A stretch of DNA of 64,000 nt from Pigmentibacter sp. JX0631 (GCF_029873255.1 NZ_CP123622.1:186001-250000), one strand, 5' to 3'. Positions 34,666 through 44,966 are shown, counted from the first letter of the stretch. Notes: generated by a model not told the origin, from the sequence alone. Numbers and translations are program-made.

Positions 34666-35232
34666 ATGAAATTTAGCTTGCAACATTCAGTGGCGTTCAT
34701 TTTTTCAACTGTTTTATTCCTACACGCACATGCTCATAAGGCGCATAATCATGGAACAGCTAATATAGATGTAGCCATTGATGGTAATCAAGCAAAATTC
34801 AATTTTGAGATCCCGGCTGCCAGTATGTATGGTTTTGAACATGAAGCAAAGAATGAAAAAGAAAAAAAATTAGTAGCCGATAGCAAGCAAAAGTTTGAAA
34901 ATAATATTAATAAAATCGTTATCTTAGAAGACCGCCTAAAATGTAACTTTCAAATCATAAAATTAGACCCTTTCTCAACAGATGATGAAGAGGATAGTTC
35001 AGACGATCAAAAAAACTCAAAATCTGCTGAAAAAAATAAACACTCAGCACAACATGGCGATTTTAAAGCAGAAGTCCTTGCAAAATGTGAAAAATCATTA
35101 AGCAAATCCAAATTATCCTTTGCCTTGATAAAGTTTTTCCCAAAAATAGAAAATATATTTGTTAAAGGACTATCTAATGAAAAACAATTCTCATTGCATC
35201 TAAAAAATGAGAAAGGCTCCCTTGAATTATGA
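34666..35232 (+). CDS. Zinc-responsive exported protein, ZrgA/DUF2796 family
   Basis: 188 residues. Signal peptide ending near HAHA, then the family opening HKAHNHGTANIDVAIDG and later PAASMYGFEHEAK. A low-complexity acidic and His-containing loop (about residues 105-130, DDEEDSSDDQ...KHSAQH) may bind zinc. ZrgA-type proteins go with an ABC ATPase and permease in Vibrio zinc import; here the next two genes are exactly those. TTAAGGAG precedes the ATG. First gene of the zinc operon; its stop overlaps the next ATG (ATGA). Confidence 0.8.
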   Translation: MKFSLQHSVAFIFSTVLFLHAHAHKAHNHGTANIDVAIDGNQAKFNFEIPAASMYGFEHEAKNEKEKKLVADSKQKFENNINKIVILEDRLKCNFQIIKLDPFSTDDEEDSSDDQKNSKSAEKNKHSAQHGDFKAEVLAKCEKSLSKSKLSFALIKFFPKIENIFVKGLSNEKQFSLHLKNEKGSLEL

Positions 35233-35912
35233 AAAGTATTATTGAGATAAATAATTTAATATTTTCATACCATAAGAACGAAAAAATATTAGATATTCCT
35301 AAGCTTGAAATTTTTGAAAAAGACAGACTATTTCTTTACGGACCTAGTGGCTGTGGAAAAACAACCCTTCTAAGTATTTTAACAGGAATATTAAGTGCAA
35401 CAGAAGGATCTGTGAAAGTGTTAAATCACGAATTTGTAGGATTAAAACCTTCTCTCCGCGATCAAATTCGCGGTACTGAAATGGGGTATATATTTCAACT
35501 TTTTAATTTGGTACCTTATTTAAATGTATTAGAAAACATTTTATTACCATGTAAATTAAACCCTTCACGGAGAAAAAATAAAACACTTTCTGAAATAAAA
35601 GAGAAATGTTTTGAAATAGCTAAAAATTTAAATATTACCCAAATACTTTCAAAAAAGGCAACAGATATTTCTATTGGGCAACAGCAAAGAGTAGCTGCTG
35701 CACGAGCGTTACTTGGCGATCCAAAAATTATTATTGCAGATGAACCAACAAGTTCCCTAGATGAAGGAACTAGAGAGTTATTTATTCAACAATTATTTGA
35801 CCAATGTAGCACACAAAATACTTCATTAATTTTTGTCAGCCACGACAATAATTTAAAAAAACTGTTTAATAAACAAATCAATCTACCTGAATTAAATAAG
35901 GTAAAGTTATGA
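35229..35912 (+). CDS. ABC transporter ATP-binding protein (ZrgB / LolD-like)
   Basis: 227 residues, a single ABC domain. Walker A GPSGCGKTT, the Q-loop YIFQLFNL, signature ISIGQQQRVAAARAL, Walker B IIIADEPTSSLDE and the H-loop SHD are all intact. It is closest to MacB/LolD-type ATPases that drive FtsX-fold permeases, matching the next gene. In context, it is likely the energy unit of the Zrg-like zinc system. It overlaps both neighbours by four bases (ATGA), so all three are translationally coupled. Confidence 0.85.
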   Translation: MKSIIEINNLIFSYHKNEKILDIPKLEIFEKDRLFLYGPSGCGKTTLLSILTGILSATEGSVKVLNHEFVGLKPSLRDQIRGTEMGYIFQLFNLVPYLNVLENILLPCKLNPSRRKNKTLSEIKEKCFEIAKNLNITQILSKKATDISIGQQQRVAAARALLGDPKIIIADEPTSSLDEGTRELFIQQLFDQCSTQNTSLIFVSHDNNLKKLFNKQINLPELNKVKL

Positions 35913-37168
35913 TAACACTTTTCAAGGTAGCTTTCCAATCATTATTAAATAGAAAAACATCTTTTGTTCTTTCCATTTTGTCTATTGCTTTAAGCGTAAC
36001 TTTATTTTTAGCAGTCAACGTTATAAAGGATGGAACTAAAGAAAGTTTTTCTAATACTGTAAGCCAAGCCGATCTTATAGTTGGTGCACGTGGTAGCGGA
36101 TTGCAATTGCTACTTTATACTATTTTTCATTTAGGAAGCGCCACAAATAACATATCCTGGCAATCTTATGATGCTATAAAAAACTTACCGAATGTTGCAT
36201 GGACTATTCCATTTTCATTGGGAGATAGTTTTCACGGATTTAGAGTGATAGCCACAAATGAAAATTTTTATAATTATTATCGTTACCTTGGTGACAAAAA
36301 AATTGAATTGATTTCAGGACACATGCCAAATAATATTTTTGAAACAGTAATAGGTTCGAGAGTAGCAGAAACTGAAAAATTAAAAGTTGGCGATAAAATA
36401 ACTTTAGCACATGGAATTAGTGAGCAAAGTATTTTTAAACACGATGATAAACCATTTATTGTATCTGGAATTATTAAAGAAACAAATACATCAATTGATA
36501 GAGCTTTATATATTACTCTTGAAGGAATGGAAGCAATTCATATCGATTGGAAAGACGGAATACCTTCTAGGCAAGAAAAAACAAAAGAAAATATTAGAAA
36601 AGAAGATATTCAGATCACACAAATTACTTCATTCCTATTAAGAGCTGATAATAGAATTAACACACTTTCATTAATGCGATTGATTAATGATTATAAAAAA
36701 GAACCTTTATTAGCAGCTATACCTGGTAGTATATTAAGTCAGTTTTGGGAAACAATTGCTTATGCTGAATCAGCATTTCAAATTATTTTAATATTTGTCG
36801 TATTAATCGGTATTTTAGGAATGATGATTTCAATTTATACTTCTTTAGAAAGTAGAAGAAGAGAACTTGCAATATTAAGATCTATTGGAGCCTCTGCTAA
36901 AGCTATTGTATTTCTTTTAATAATGGAATCTTTTATCATATGTTTTCTTGGCTGTTTATTTGGACTAATCATAAGTTATGGAAGCATATATTTTCTAGAA
37001 CCTATTGTTTTGAATAAATTTGGTATACTTATTAACCATAATGGATTTAAAAACTTTGAGTATGTTTATTTATTAATTATTATTTCTTTTGCCTGTTTAA
37101 TTGGAATTATTCCTGCATTAAAAGCATATAGAAATTCTTTAACCGACGGATTGAGTATTAAGATATGA
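35909..37168 (+). CDS. FtsX/MacB-type ABC permease (ZrgC-like)
   Basis: 419 residues with the four-helix topology of FtsX/LolC permeases: one N-terminal membrane segment (about 15-40, SFVLSILSIALSVTLFLAVNV), a large exported domain, then three C-terminal segments (about 290-315, 340-365 and 390-410). The conserved cytoplasmic loop SRRRELAILRSIGASA links helices 2 and 3 and contacts the ATPase. It works with the preceding ATPase. Such permeases usually move or transduce force to envelope partners; zinc uptake is inferred from the ZrgA neighbour. Confidence 0.82.
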   Translation: MITLFKVAFQSLLNRKTSFVLSILSIALSVTLFLAVNVIKDGTKESFSNTVSQADLIVGARGSGLQLLLYTIFHLGSATNNISWQSYDAIKNLPNVAWTIPFSLGDSFHGFRVIATNENFYNYYRYLGDKKIELISGHMPNNIFETVIGSRVAETEKLKVGDKITLAHGISEQSIFKHDDKPFIVSGIIKETNTSIDRALYITLEGMEAIHIDWKDGIPSRQEKTKENIRKEDIQITQITSFLLRADNRINTLSLMRLINDYKKEPLLAAIPGSILSQFWETIAYAESAFQIILIFVVLIGILGMMISIYTSLESRRRELAILRSIGASAKAIVFLLIMESFIICFLGCLFGLIISYGSIYFLEPIVLNKFGILINHNGFKNFEYVYLLIIISFACLIGIIPALKAYRNSLTDGLSIKI

Positions 37169-38127
37169 TTATTTCGAAAAACAAATTATTAATTTCATTT
37201 TTATTAAACCAATTTTTTGCGCCAGTATTTGCACAAACTGATGATAAAAAAATAAATATTGTTACATCTATTCCCTATTTGACAGATATTTTGTCAAATA
37301 CAACATGTAACTCAAAATCTATTAATGTTGATACTTTAATTCCTTTAGGTAATGATCCTCATCATTTTCATATAACAAAAAAAGAAAGAATTAGTATTGA
37401 AAAATCTAATTTAGTTATAATTATTGGTGCAGAATTTGAGCCTTGGGCAACGAAAATTAAAAAAAATAGCAAACAAAACTGGCTTGTTGTTACTGAAGGA
37501 ATGGAATTAAAAAAAATAGCTTCTGATAATCACTCCAACCACGATCATAATGATCATACGGAGCATGATGATCATCACCATCATGAGCATAGCCAGCTCG
37601 AGTATGACCCGCATATTTGGCAATCTCCAGCACGTACAAAAATAGTTGCGCATAAAATAGCTCTTGAATTAAAAAAACAGCTTCCAGCTGAAGCAAAAAA
37701 TATCGATACATGCTTAAAAAGCTATACATTGAAAATTGATGAAGAAGTAAAAGAGTTAAAAAAACAAATCGATAATCTACCGGCACAAAAAAGAAAATTT
37801 GCAACAAACCACGATGCACTGGGCTATTTTGCAGATGAATTTGGCTTTAAGATTAAAAGTATTGTTGGTTTATCTGATGAGTCCTCACCGACTGCTGCTC
37901 GTTTGAAAGAAATTATTACTGAAATCAAACAGGAAAATATACCGGCTGTATTTCTTGAAACAACAGGAAATATGCGTAATATAAAAACCGTTTCGAAAGA
38001 AACTGGTGTAAAGATTGGTGGTACTCTCTATAGCGACTCACTTGGAGCAAAAGGTTCTGGAGCCGAGACCGCTGTTGATATGTGGAAAACAAACGTAAAA
38101 ACAATCCTTGAAGCCTTAAAAGAATAA
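37165..38127 (+). CDS. znuA: Zinc ABC transporter periplasmic binding protein (ZnuA-like)
   Basis: 320 residues, cluster A-1 binding protein. Signal peptide to about residue 23 (VFA). The metal ligands are in DPHHFH (64-69), YDPHIWQSP and TNHDALGYFADEFG. Between them is a His/Asp-rich loop at 122-142, typical of zinc rather than manganese binders. It overlaps the ZrgC-like permease by four bases and is followed by the matching ATPase and permease genes. Confidence 0.9.
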   Translation: MIISKNKLLISFLLNQFFAPVFAQTDDKKINIVTSIPYLTDILSNTTCNSKSINVDTLIPLGNDPHHFHITKKERISIEKSNLVIIIGAEFEPWATKIKKNSKQNWLVVTEGMELKKIASDNHSNHDHNDHTEHDDHHHHEHSQLEYDPHIWQSPARTKIVAHKIALELKKQLPAEAKNIDTCLKSYTLKIDEEVKELKKQIDNLPAQKRKFATNHDALGYFADEFGFKIKSIVGLSDESSPTAARLKEIITEIKQENIPAVFLETTGNMRNIKTVSKETGVKIGGTLYSDSLGAKGSGAETAVDMWKTNVKTILEALKE

Positions 38128-38150
38128 TTACTTTTATGGAAGATGTATGA

Positions 38151-38822
38151 ATGAGTTACTTAAGTTGGCAACAATTAGTTGTAGGATACCCCAATAAAAA
38201 GCCTTTAACGAATCCCTTTTCAGGTGAAATTACTAATCCAGGTATTTTTGCTATTATTGGGCAAAATGGTTGTGGTAAATCCACATTACTTAAAACTTGG
38301 CTAGGATTAATTAAACCTCTAAATGGAACAGTTTTGCTCAACGATGCTCCTATTCCAACTGAACATAATATTTCACAAGGAATTGCTTACGTACCTCAAT
38401 TTCATACCGTCAATAGATATTTTCATATCAGTGTTTATGATTTCATTAAACAAGGAAAAGGCCCTAGTCATACCTTTAAAGAGCAAGATATAACTGAAAT
38501 TAATTCTTTATTGAATGAATGGCAATTGAACGGTTATGGTGAGCGTAGTTTTCATGAGTTAAGTGGAGGCCAAAAAACCCGCGCCATGATCATTCGAGCC
38601 GTTCTTTCAAAACCAAAAATGCTTTTTTTAGATGAACCCCTTGCTAGTTTAGATTCCTGCTGTCAGCAACAACTCATTGAAACTTTAGAAACCTTAACTC
38701 AAGAAAATAAAGTATGTGTTTTTATAGTAGATCATCATTTAGAAAACTTTAATCAATTTATCACAAAAAAAATTAAATTTACTCGAAAGCATGACCAAGA
38801 AATTTCTACTATAATTATGTAA
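38151..38822 (+). CDS. znuC: Zinc ABC transporter ATP-binding protein (ZnuC-like)
   Basis: 223 residues. Walker A GQNGCGKST, signature LSGGQKTRAMIIRA, Walker B MLFLDEPLASLD and the H-loop DHH are present. It is the ATPase of a family 3 metal importer with ZnuA and ZnuB on either side, separated from znuA by 23 bases. The C-terminus is short, without the extra regulatory tail found in some ZnuC proteins. Confidence 0.88.
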   Translation: MSYLSWQQLVVGYPNKKPLTNPFSGEITNPGIFAIIGQNGCGKSTLLKTWLGLIKPLNGTVLLNDAPIPTEHNISQGIAYVPQFHTVNRYFHISVYDFIKQGKGPSHTFKEQDITEINSLLNEWQLNGYGERSFHELSGGQKTRAMIIRAVLSKPKMLFLDEPLASLDSCCQQQLIETLETLTQENKVCVFIVDHHLENFNQFITKKIKFTRKHDQEISTIIM

Positions 38823-38875
38823 ATTATGATTAGAAAATTAATGTCTTTAATTTATTGCAACTGAGGTCGTTTTGC

Positions 38876-39715
38876 ATGCTCCAAGAATTTCTCTCTTTTT
38901 TTCAAATTTTTAACTTTGAGTTTGCCCAAATAGCATTCATTGCAATTATATTAATTACAATTATGTGTGGAACATTAAGCCCCGTTGTCGTCCTAAAGCA
39001 AAGAGCGTATTTAGGAGACACTCTTTCACACTTGGTTTTTCCAGGTGTTATAGTTGGCATTGTTGTTGCAAAACTTACACTTCTGCCTTTTTGGGGTTGT
39101 ATTTTAATAGGATCTATTGCAACAGCATTAATAGGTACGTTTTTAGCCGAATGGATTTTAAAAACTTTGAAAATACCGCCTGACGCTTCAGCGGTAATAT
39201 GTTTAACCTCATTTTTTGCTATGGGTATCATAGCTATTTCGAATGCAAAAGATACTAGAATAGATCCTGAAAGTATTTTATTTGGTGACGTTCTAACACT
39301 TTCTTGGCTTGATGTTTTAGTTCTAGCTATTACTTTAGTTTGTGTTTTAATTTCTATAATATTTTTAAGAAAACATTGGGATGCATGGTTATCAGATCCT
39401 GAGTTTGCTGAAATAGCTGGTTTTAAAGTAAAACTTCTGGAAAAATTATTTCCAGTTTTAATGACAGCTGCAATACTCTCTGGATTATTTGCAGTTGGTG
39501 GGTTGATGATCTCTTCCTTATTAACATTACCTACAATTATTTATCAACCTAGGAGTGTCTTTTCTCCAATTGTTGTTCTATTAAGCTTAATTGGAGGCAT
39601 ACTAGGCTTTTTATTGGCTTTTAGTTTTAATTGGCCTGTAGGTCCAAGCATTGTAATACTTGGATTTTTCTCAATTATCGTCAAAACGCTATCTGTACAG
39701 ATACGGGAAAAATAA
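38876..39715 (+). CDS. znuB: Zinc ABC transporter permease (ZnuB-like)
   Basis: About 279 residues with roughly eight membrane segments and the family block AYLGDTLSHLVFPGVIVG near the N-terminus, plus FAVGGLMISSLLTLP near the C-terminus. It forms the channel for the ZnuA/ZnuC pair. ATG 38876 is chosen: GAGG (38863-38866) lies nine bases upstream, whereas the longer frame begins with an unsupported TTG at 38855. Last gene of the zinc operon; lysS follows after 11 bases and may be read through. Confidence 0.9.
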   Translation: MLQEFLSFFQIFNFEFAQIAFIAIILITIMCGTLSPVVVLKQRAYLGDTLSHLVFPGVIVGIVVAKLTLLPFWGCILIGSIATALIGTFLAEWILKTLKIPPDASAVICLTSFFAMGIIAISNAKDTRIDPESILFGDVLTLSWLDVLVLAITLVCVLISIIFLRKHWDAWLSDPEFAEIAGFKVKLLEKLFPVLMTAAILSGLFAVGGLMISSLLTLPTIIYQPRSVFSPIVVLLSLIGGILGFLLAFSFNWPVGPSIVILGFFSIIVKTLSVQIREK

Positions 39716-39726
39716 GGGAATCTTTT

Positions 39727-41211
39727 ATGTCAGAGAATATCTTTGAATTAAAAAAAACCAAATTCTTAGAGCAGCGCGAAAAAGGAAACTTAGCTGATCA
39801 CTATAACAAAACTCACTCTGTAGCAGAAGTATGCAAACTATCTGAGGGAACCCAAAATGTAAGCACCGCAGGACGCATTGTTGGAATGCGGACGATGGGT
39901 AAAATAATATTTGCGCATATCTATGATTTTTCAGGAAAAGTTCAAATCTGTGTGCGCAAAACAGAAGACAATCCGAATGTATTTGATGATTTCGCTGCAA
40001 ATGTTTCCATTGGAGACTTTGTTGGTGTCGATGGTGAAATGTTTATCACAAAAACCGGAGAACTTACTTTAAGAGTTAGCCAATGGAAATTGCTTAATAA
40101 GTGTTTGAGAACTTTGCCAGAAAAATATCATGGAATTGAAGACATAGAAACACGTTATAGACAAAGATATCTCGATATTATTATGAATTCTGAATCACGT
40201 GATGTGTTCAAAAAACGTTTTGAAATTGTGAAAGCTTTGCGTAGATATTTAGAAGATAATGGTTATTTAGAAGTAGAAACTCCTATTCTGCAAACAACTC
40301 CATCTGGAGCCTTGGCTAGACCTTTCTATACTCACCATAACGCTTTAGATATAGAATGCGTAATGCGAATAGCATGCGAAACATATTTAAAACGTTGTAT
40401 CGGTGCTGGTATGGACAAAGTGTTTGAGTTTGCAAGAAGCTTTCGCAACGAAGGTATTTCTGCAACACACCTCCAAGATTTTACCATGCTTGAATTTTAC
40501 GCATCGTACTGGAATTCAGATAAAATGCGCAAATTTGTTGAAGGTATGATGCGTGACTTAATTCATAAAATTTTCGGATCAGTTAAAGTAACACTCGCTG
40601 GAAAAGAAATTGATTTTTCAGGTGACTGGCCTGTATATGAATATGCTGAACTTGTTTTTAAAGACTGTGGTATCGATATTAAAAAATATAATACCAAAGA
40701 AAGTTTAAAGAATGAAATTAAAGCGAAAAATATTCGTTTAGATGACGATATTGAAACTTTAGGTTGGGCTAATATGGTCGATTCCTTATACAAAAAAGTT
40801 TCAAGACCAAAATTAATCCAACCCTGCTTTTTAATAAAATACCCAGTTGAAATGGCTCCTCTAGCTAGAAGAAATGCTAAAGAACCTGAATATGTTGATT
40901 TCTTCCAATTTCTTGTAAATGGAGTTGAACTAGTAAAAGCATATTCAGAATTAGTTGATCCAATTGATCAGCGTGAACGTTTTGAAGAACAAATGCAAGC
41001 ACGTGAACATGGTGACGACGAGGCTATGCCAATTGATGAAGAATTTTTAACCGCTATGGAACATGGATTTCCACCTATTGCTGGTGTAGGTATTGGTATA
41101 GATAGATTAACTATGATTTTATGTGGCTGTGACAATATTAAAGATACAATTCTTTTTCCATTGTTAAGACCTGAACACAAAGTAACAGAAGAAATTATAG
41201 AAAAAAATTAA
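39727..41211 (+). CDS. lysS: Lysyl-tRNA synthetase, class II
   Basis: 494 residues. N-terminal OB-fold anticodon domain (VSTAGRIVGMRTMGKIIFAHI), then the class II core: motif 1 near LEVETPILQ, motif 2 FARSFRNEG and motif 3 GVGIGIDRLTMIL. Charges tRNA-Lys with lysine using ATP. ATG 39727 has AAGGGAA in front. The frame is open further upstream into znuB, but that part is not lysS-like. Followed by polA. Confidence 0.97.
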   Translation: MSENIFELKKTKFLEQREKGNLADHYNKTHSVAEVCKLSEGTQNVSTAGRIVGMRTMGKIIFAHIYDFSGKVQICVRKTEDNPNVFDDFAANVSIGDFVGVDGEMFITKTGELTLRVSQWKLLNKCLRTLPEKYHGIEDIETRYRQRYLDIIMNSESRDVFKKRFEIVKALRRYLEDNGYLEVETPILQTTPSGALARPFYTHHNALDIECVMRIACETYLKRCIGAGMDKVFEFARSFRNEGISATHLQDFTMLEFYASYWNSDKMRKFVEGMMRDLIHKIFGSVKVTLAGKEIDFSGDWPVYEYAELVFKDCGIDIKKYNTKESLKNEIKAKNIRLDDDIETLGWANMVDSLYKKVSRPKLIQPCFLIKYPVEMAPLARRNAKEPEYVDFFQFLVNGVELVKAYSELVDPIDQRERFEEQMQAREHGDDEAMPIDEEFLTAMEHGFPPIAGVGIGIDRLTMILCGCDNIKDTILFPLLRPEHKVTEEIIEKN

Positions 41212-41252
41212 TCTTCTGTTCAATAACTTAATAAAAAATGCAAAGGATTAGC

Positions 41253-44114
41253 ATGGAATTAAATACTCAACGCCTATTTATCATAGACGGCATGTCGTTA
41301 CTTTTTAGATCTTTTTATGCTATGGGTTCACGACTAACGGCTCCTGATGGAACACCAATAGGCGCTGTGTATGGTTTTCTAAAAGTAATGCTAAAAATTT
41401 TTCGTGAACAAAACCCTACACATTTTGCAATTTGTTGGGATTTAAAAGAAAAAACATTTAGACATGAAGTTTTTCCTTTATATAAAGCAAATAGAGGTGA
41501 AACTCCTCCTGAAATTATTCCTCAAATCAAAATAATCCAAAAATTATTAAAAGATTTAGACATCCCTACATTTGCAATTCCAGGTTATGAAGCTGATGAT
41601 CTAGCAGGAACTTTAGCAAAGTTTTTTGAACATTACGGTGCTGTATTTCTTGTTACTTCTGATAAAGATTACATGCAAGTTGTTAACGAAAATATTCAAA
41701 TGTATTCCTTAAAAAAAGGTGATGAATACGATATTATTACCCCAGAAAAAGTTAATGACTATTTTGGAGTTCCTCCCGAAAAAGTGATTGAAGTTCTTGC
41801 GCTTACAGGAGATACTATTGATAATATCCCTGGAGCAAAAGGAATTGGTGATAAAACAGCTGCAAAACTCATTGCTGAATTTGGAACTGTTGAAAATTTA
41901 TTAAAAAATATTGACACTATACAAAATAAACGGGCTAAAACTGCATTAGAAAACGGAAAAGATGCAGTTATTATGTCGAAATATCTTGTTACTATAAAAA
42001 CAGATATTCCTCTTAATGTATCTGAATTATCATTACGCTATACTTTTACCGAACTTAAGAATCATAAAGAAACAAGACAATTGCTTGAATCGCTCAGGAT
42101 GATTACTTTGCTAAAGTCTATTTATGGAGATAAACCACAATCAATAGATACTTCGAAAAGTAAAGAAAAAAAAGAAGAAATTAAATCTGAAATTAAAAAA
42201 GAAACAAGTCGGAAAAATATTTCTAAAAATATCGAAAGTATTCCGTGGGAAAAAGAAAATTATAAATTAATCCTTACCCACAAAGAGTTAGCTAATATCT
42301 TTGCTAAAATTTCAGATCCTACTACACTAGTGATCGCATTGGATACTGAAACAACTGGATTAGATATTATTGAAGATGTTCCAATTGGAGTATCAATTAG
42401 TTTCGAACCTGGTCAAGCTTATTATATTCCTGCACATGAAGAGCATTTGTCTGGCGGAACATTACTTACTGCAGAGAAAGATCTTCCTGAATATTCCAAA
42501 AAAGAAGTTTGGCAAGATTTAAACACGGCATTAAACAATAGAAAGGCATTGTTAGTAGCGCATAATTTAAAATTCGATATGCATATGCTGAAAAATGTGG
42601 GTGTTGAACTTGGAAATAATTTAACTTGCTGCACTATGGTTGCTGCTTGGTTAACTAATCCTGCCGAAGGTGGTTTTAGTTTAGATTTTTTAACACTCAA
42701 ACATTATAATTATCAAAAAATACCGACATCTGCGTTAATTGGAAAAGAAACAGGCAGATCTTCAATGCTAGCTGTTCCTTTATCTGAATTGGCTACTTAT
42801 GCTTGTGAAGATGTTGATGCTACTATCAGACTTTGGTATTATTATGATCAACGCTTCCAACAAAATATAGAGCTACAAAAACTTTATTATGATCTTGAAA
42901 TGCCCATTTTATTATTACTTTGTGAAATGGAAAGAACTGGTGTGCATATCAATTCAGAATATTTGGGTGCATTAACCGCTGAAGTACAAACAACTTTGCT
43001 AAAACTAGAATCAGATATTTATAAAACTGTAGGTGAAACGTTTAAAATTTCCAGCCCAAAACAATTAGGTGATATTTTATTTGAAAAATTAAAAATTCAC
43101 GAACAATTAGGCTATAAAGGAAAACTTGCACGCACAACACAAGGTTACAAAACAGATGCCACTGTCTTAGAACAGTTTGAAGATCATCCCGTTGTAGAAA
43201 AAGTTCAACAATATAGAGAGCTTTCTAAACTACTTTCCACTTATATTCTTGTTTTACCAAAATTGGTGAAATCTTCTACTGGTAGAGTTCATACTCATTT
43301 CAATCAAATTGGTACAGCTACTGGGCGTTTATCTAGTTCAGATCCTAATTTGCAAAATATTCCTGTAAAAACTGATTGGGGTAAAAAAGTCCGTGCAGCT
43401 TTTAATGCTTCAAAAGGAAATTATCATATTATTTCTGCGGATTATTCTCAAATTGAACTAAGAGTTCTAGCGCATATATCGCAAGATAAAAACATGCTCG
43501 CCGCTTTTAACTCAGGAGCGGACATCCATCGACAAACTGCAGCTCAAATTCTTGGAAAAGATCCCTCTGAAGTAACAGCTGCAGAACGGAATAGCGCAAA
43601 AGCAATTAATTTCGGTATCATTTATGGCATGGGACCTCAACGTTTGGCAAAACAACAAAAAATAACTTTAACCGAGGCAAAAAGTTTTATAGAAAAATAT
43701 TTCACAAATTTTTCAGGCGTAAAAAAATATTTAGATGATCAAAGAGCTTCCGCTCATGCGCACGCCATGGTCAAAACCTATTTCGGGAGGGTCAGACCTA
43801 TCCCTGCCATGCTTTCGAACAATCCAGTTGAAGCAAAATTAGCAGAAAATATGGCTATTAATTCTCCTATTCAAGGAACTGCTGCTGATATTATGAAACT
43901 AGGAATGCTAGCTGTGAGTAAAAATTTAAAATCAGCAAATTTAAAAACAAAAGTAGTCATTCAAGTACATGACGAACTTGTTTTGGATGGTCCAATTGAA
44001 GAATTTAAACAAGTCAATAAAATTGTAGAACAAGCAATGGAAAAGGCAGTAAACTTTTCAGTACCTATGCTAGTTGAAATTGGAGCAGGAAAAAACTGGT
44101 TGGAGGCAAAGTAA
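41253..44114 (+). CDS. polA: DNA polymerase I
   Basis: 953 residues with all three domains. Residues about 1-300 are the 5'-3' exonuclease (FAICWDLKEKTFRHE, DKDYMQVV). About 340-520 is the 3'-5' exonuclease with DTETTGLD, so proofreading residues are intact. The rest is the family A polymerase: DYSQIELRVLAH (motif A), KAINFGIIYGMG (O-helix) and VHDELVLD (motif C). A Lys/Glu-rich linker separates the first two. ATG 41253 has AAAGGA five bases upstream; an earlier ATG at 41238 would bury that site. Replaces RNA primers and fills repair gaps. Confidence 0.97.
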   Translation: MELNTQRLFIIDGMSLLFRSFYAMGSRLTAPDGTPIGAVYGFLKVMLKIFREQNPTHFAICWDLKEKTFRHEVFPLYKANRGETPPEIIPQIKIIQKLLKDLDIPTFAIPGYEADDLAGTLAKFFEHYGAVFLVTSDKDYMQVVNENIQMYSLKKGDEYDIITPEKVNDYFGVPPEKVIEVLALTGDTIDNIPGAKGIGDKTAAKLIAEFGTVENLLKNIDTIQNKRAKTALENGKDAVIMSKYLVTIKTDIPLNVSELSLRYTFTELKNHKETRQLLESLRMITLLKSIYGDKPQSIDTSKSKEKKEEIKSEIKKETSRKNISKNIESIPWEKENYKLILTHKELANIFAKISDPTTLVIALDTETTGLDIIEDVPIGVSISFEPGQAYYIPAHEEHLSGGTLLTAEKDLPEYSKKEVWQDLNTALNNRKALLVAHNLKFDMHMLKNVGVELGNNLTCCTMVAAWLTNPAEGGFSLDFLTLKHYNYQKIPTSALIGKETGRSSMLAVPLSELATYACEDVDATIRLWYYYDQRFQQNIELQKLYYDLEMPILLLLCEMERTGVHINSEYLGALTAEVQTTLLKLESDIYKTVGETFKISSPKQLGDILFEKLKIHEQLGYKGKLARTTQGYKTDATVLEQFEDHPVVEKVQQYRELSKLLSTYILVLPKLVKSSTGRVHTHFNQIGTATGRLSSSDPNLQNIPVKTDWGKKVRAAFNASKGNYHIISADYSQIELRVLAHISQDKNMLAAFNSGADIHRQTAAQILGKDPSEVTAAERNSAKAINFGIIYGMGPQRLAKQQKITLTEAKSFIEKYFTNFSGVKKYLDDQRASAHAHAMVKTYFGRVRPIPAMLSNNPVEAKLAENMAINSPIQGTAADIMKLGMLAVSKNLKSANLKTKVVIQVHDELVLDGPIEEFKQVNKIVEQAMEKAVNFSVPMLVEIGAGKNWLEAK

Positions 44115-44966
44115 ATGAGCAGAATGGGTTTTAAACCTTTTCAATATCTGTCATCAATTTTTAATTCTGGCTTACAACGAAAAGCAAAACGGGAAGCGTC
44201 TATAATTGGGCTTGAAGATCAGCAAATGTCTTTATTTGATCATATAAAAGATTTAAGACAACATGCCTTTCGAGCAGTATTGTGGCTTAGTTTATTTTCA
44301 ACCATAGCTTTTATCTTTATGGAACCTTTGATTGCTTTTTTAAAAAAACCTTATGACGCTGTTCTTGTTTCTTTAAAAGATCATGGAATTACTCAAAATC
44401 TATCTTCCATAAGCATATTTGAAGTGATCACTGTAAATTTTAAAATTTGTTTCTTACTTGGATTTGTTTTTAGTTTGCCTTTTATGCTGTTCGAAATTTG
44501 GAAATTTATTTCTCCTGCCCTATACTCACAAGAAAAGAAAATTGCAAGACTTTCAGTATTAGCAAGTATTCTTTTGTTTTATTTAGGAATTTCATTTGGT
44601 TTTTTTCTTATCATTCCCTATTTTTTTTCCAACGCATTAGGGTGGGCTAGTCAGTACGCTCAAGTCATGATCACTTACGAAAATTATTTTAATACTTTAA
44701 TTACAATGTTATTGATTTTTGGTGCTGTGTTTGAAGTTCCTGTCATTTTATCTTTGCTAGGACTTGCTGGAATTTTACCTGCAAAAGTACTTATGCAAAA
44801 CAGAAGAATTGCTTTTTTAACTTGCTTCATTATTGGGGCAATTTTATCTCCTCCCGATGTCATTAGCCTTTGTCTTGTTTCAATTCCAATGTATTTAATG
44901 GTTGAAATTTCAATTTTCATTATTAAAAAAATTGAAATAAATAGAGATAAAAATTATTTATCGTGA
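44115..44966 (+). CDS. tatC: Sec-independent protein translocase TatC
   Basis: 283 residues. Six membrane segments in the TatC layout, with the conserved MSLFDHIKDLRQH before helix 1 and FEIWKFISPALYSQEKK in the loop after helix 2, where the Glu/Trp region binds twin-arginine signals. A 35-residue basic N-terminal extension precedes the core. The ATG directly follows the polA stop, and GGAGG in the polA end serves as ribosome site. No tatA/tatB in the window. Confidence 0.95.
   Translation: MSRMGFKPFQYLSSIFNSGLQRKAKREASIIGLEDQQMSLFDHIKDLRQHAFRAVLWLSLFSTIAFIFMEPLIAFLKKPYDAVLVSLKDHGITQNLSSISIFEVITVNFKICFLLGFVFSLPFMLFEIWKFISPALYSQEKKIARLSVLASILLFYLGISFGFFLIIPYFFSNALGWASQYAQVMITYENYFNTLITMLLIFGAVFEVPVILSLLGLAGILPAKVLMQNRRIAFLTCFIIGAILSPPDVISLCLVSIPMYLMVEISIFIIKKIEINRDKNYLS

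Noticed and set aside
37490-37819. Minus-strand open frame inside znuA
   Set aside because: It is the complement of the His-rich loop region, explained by the coding strand.
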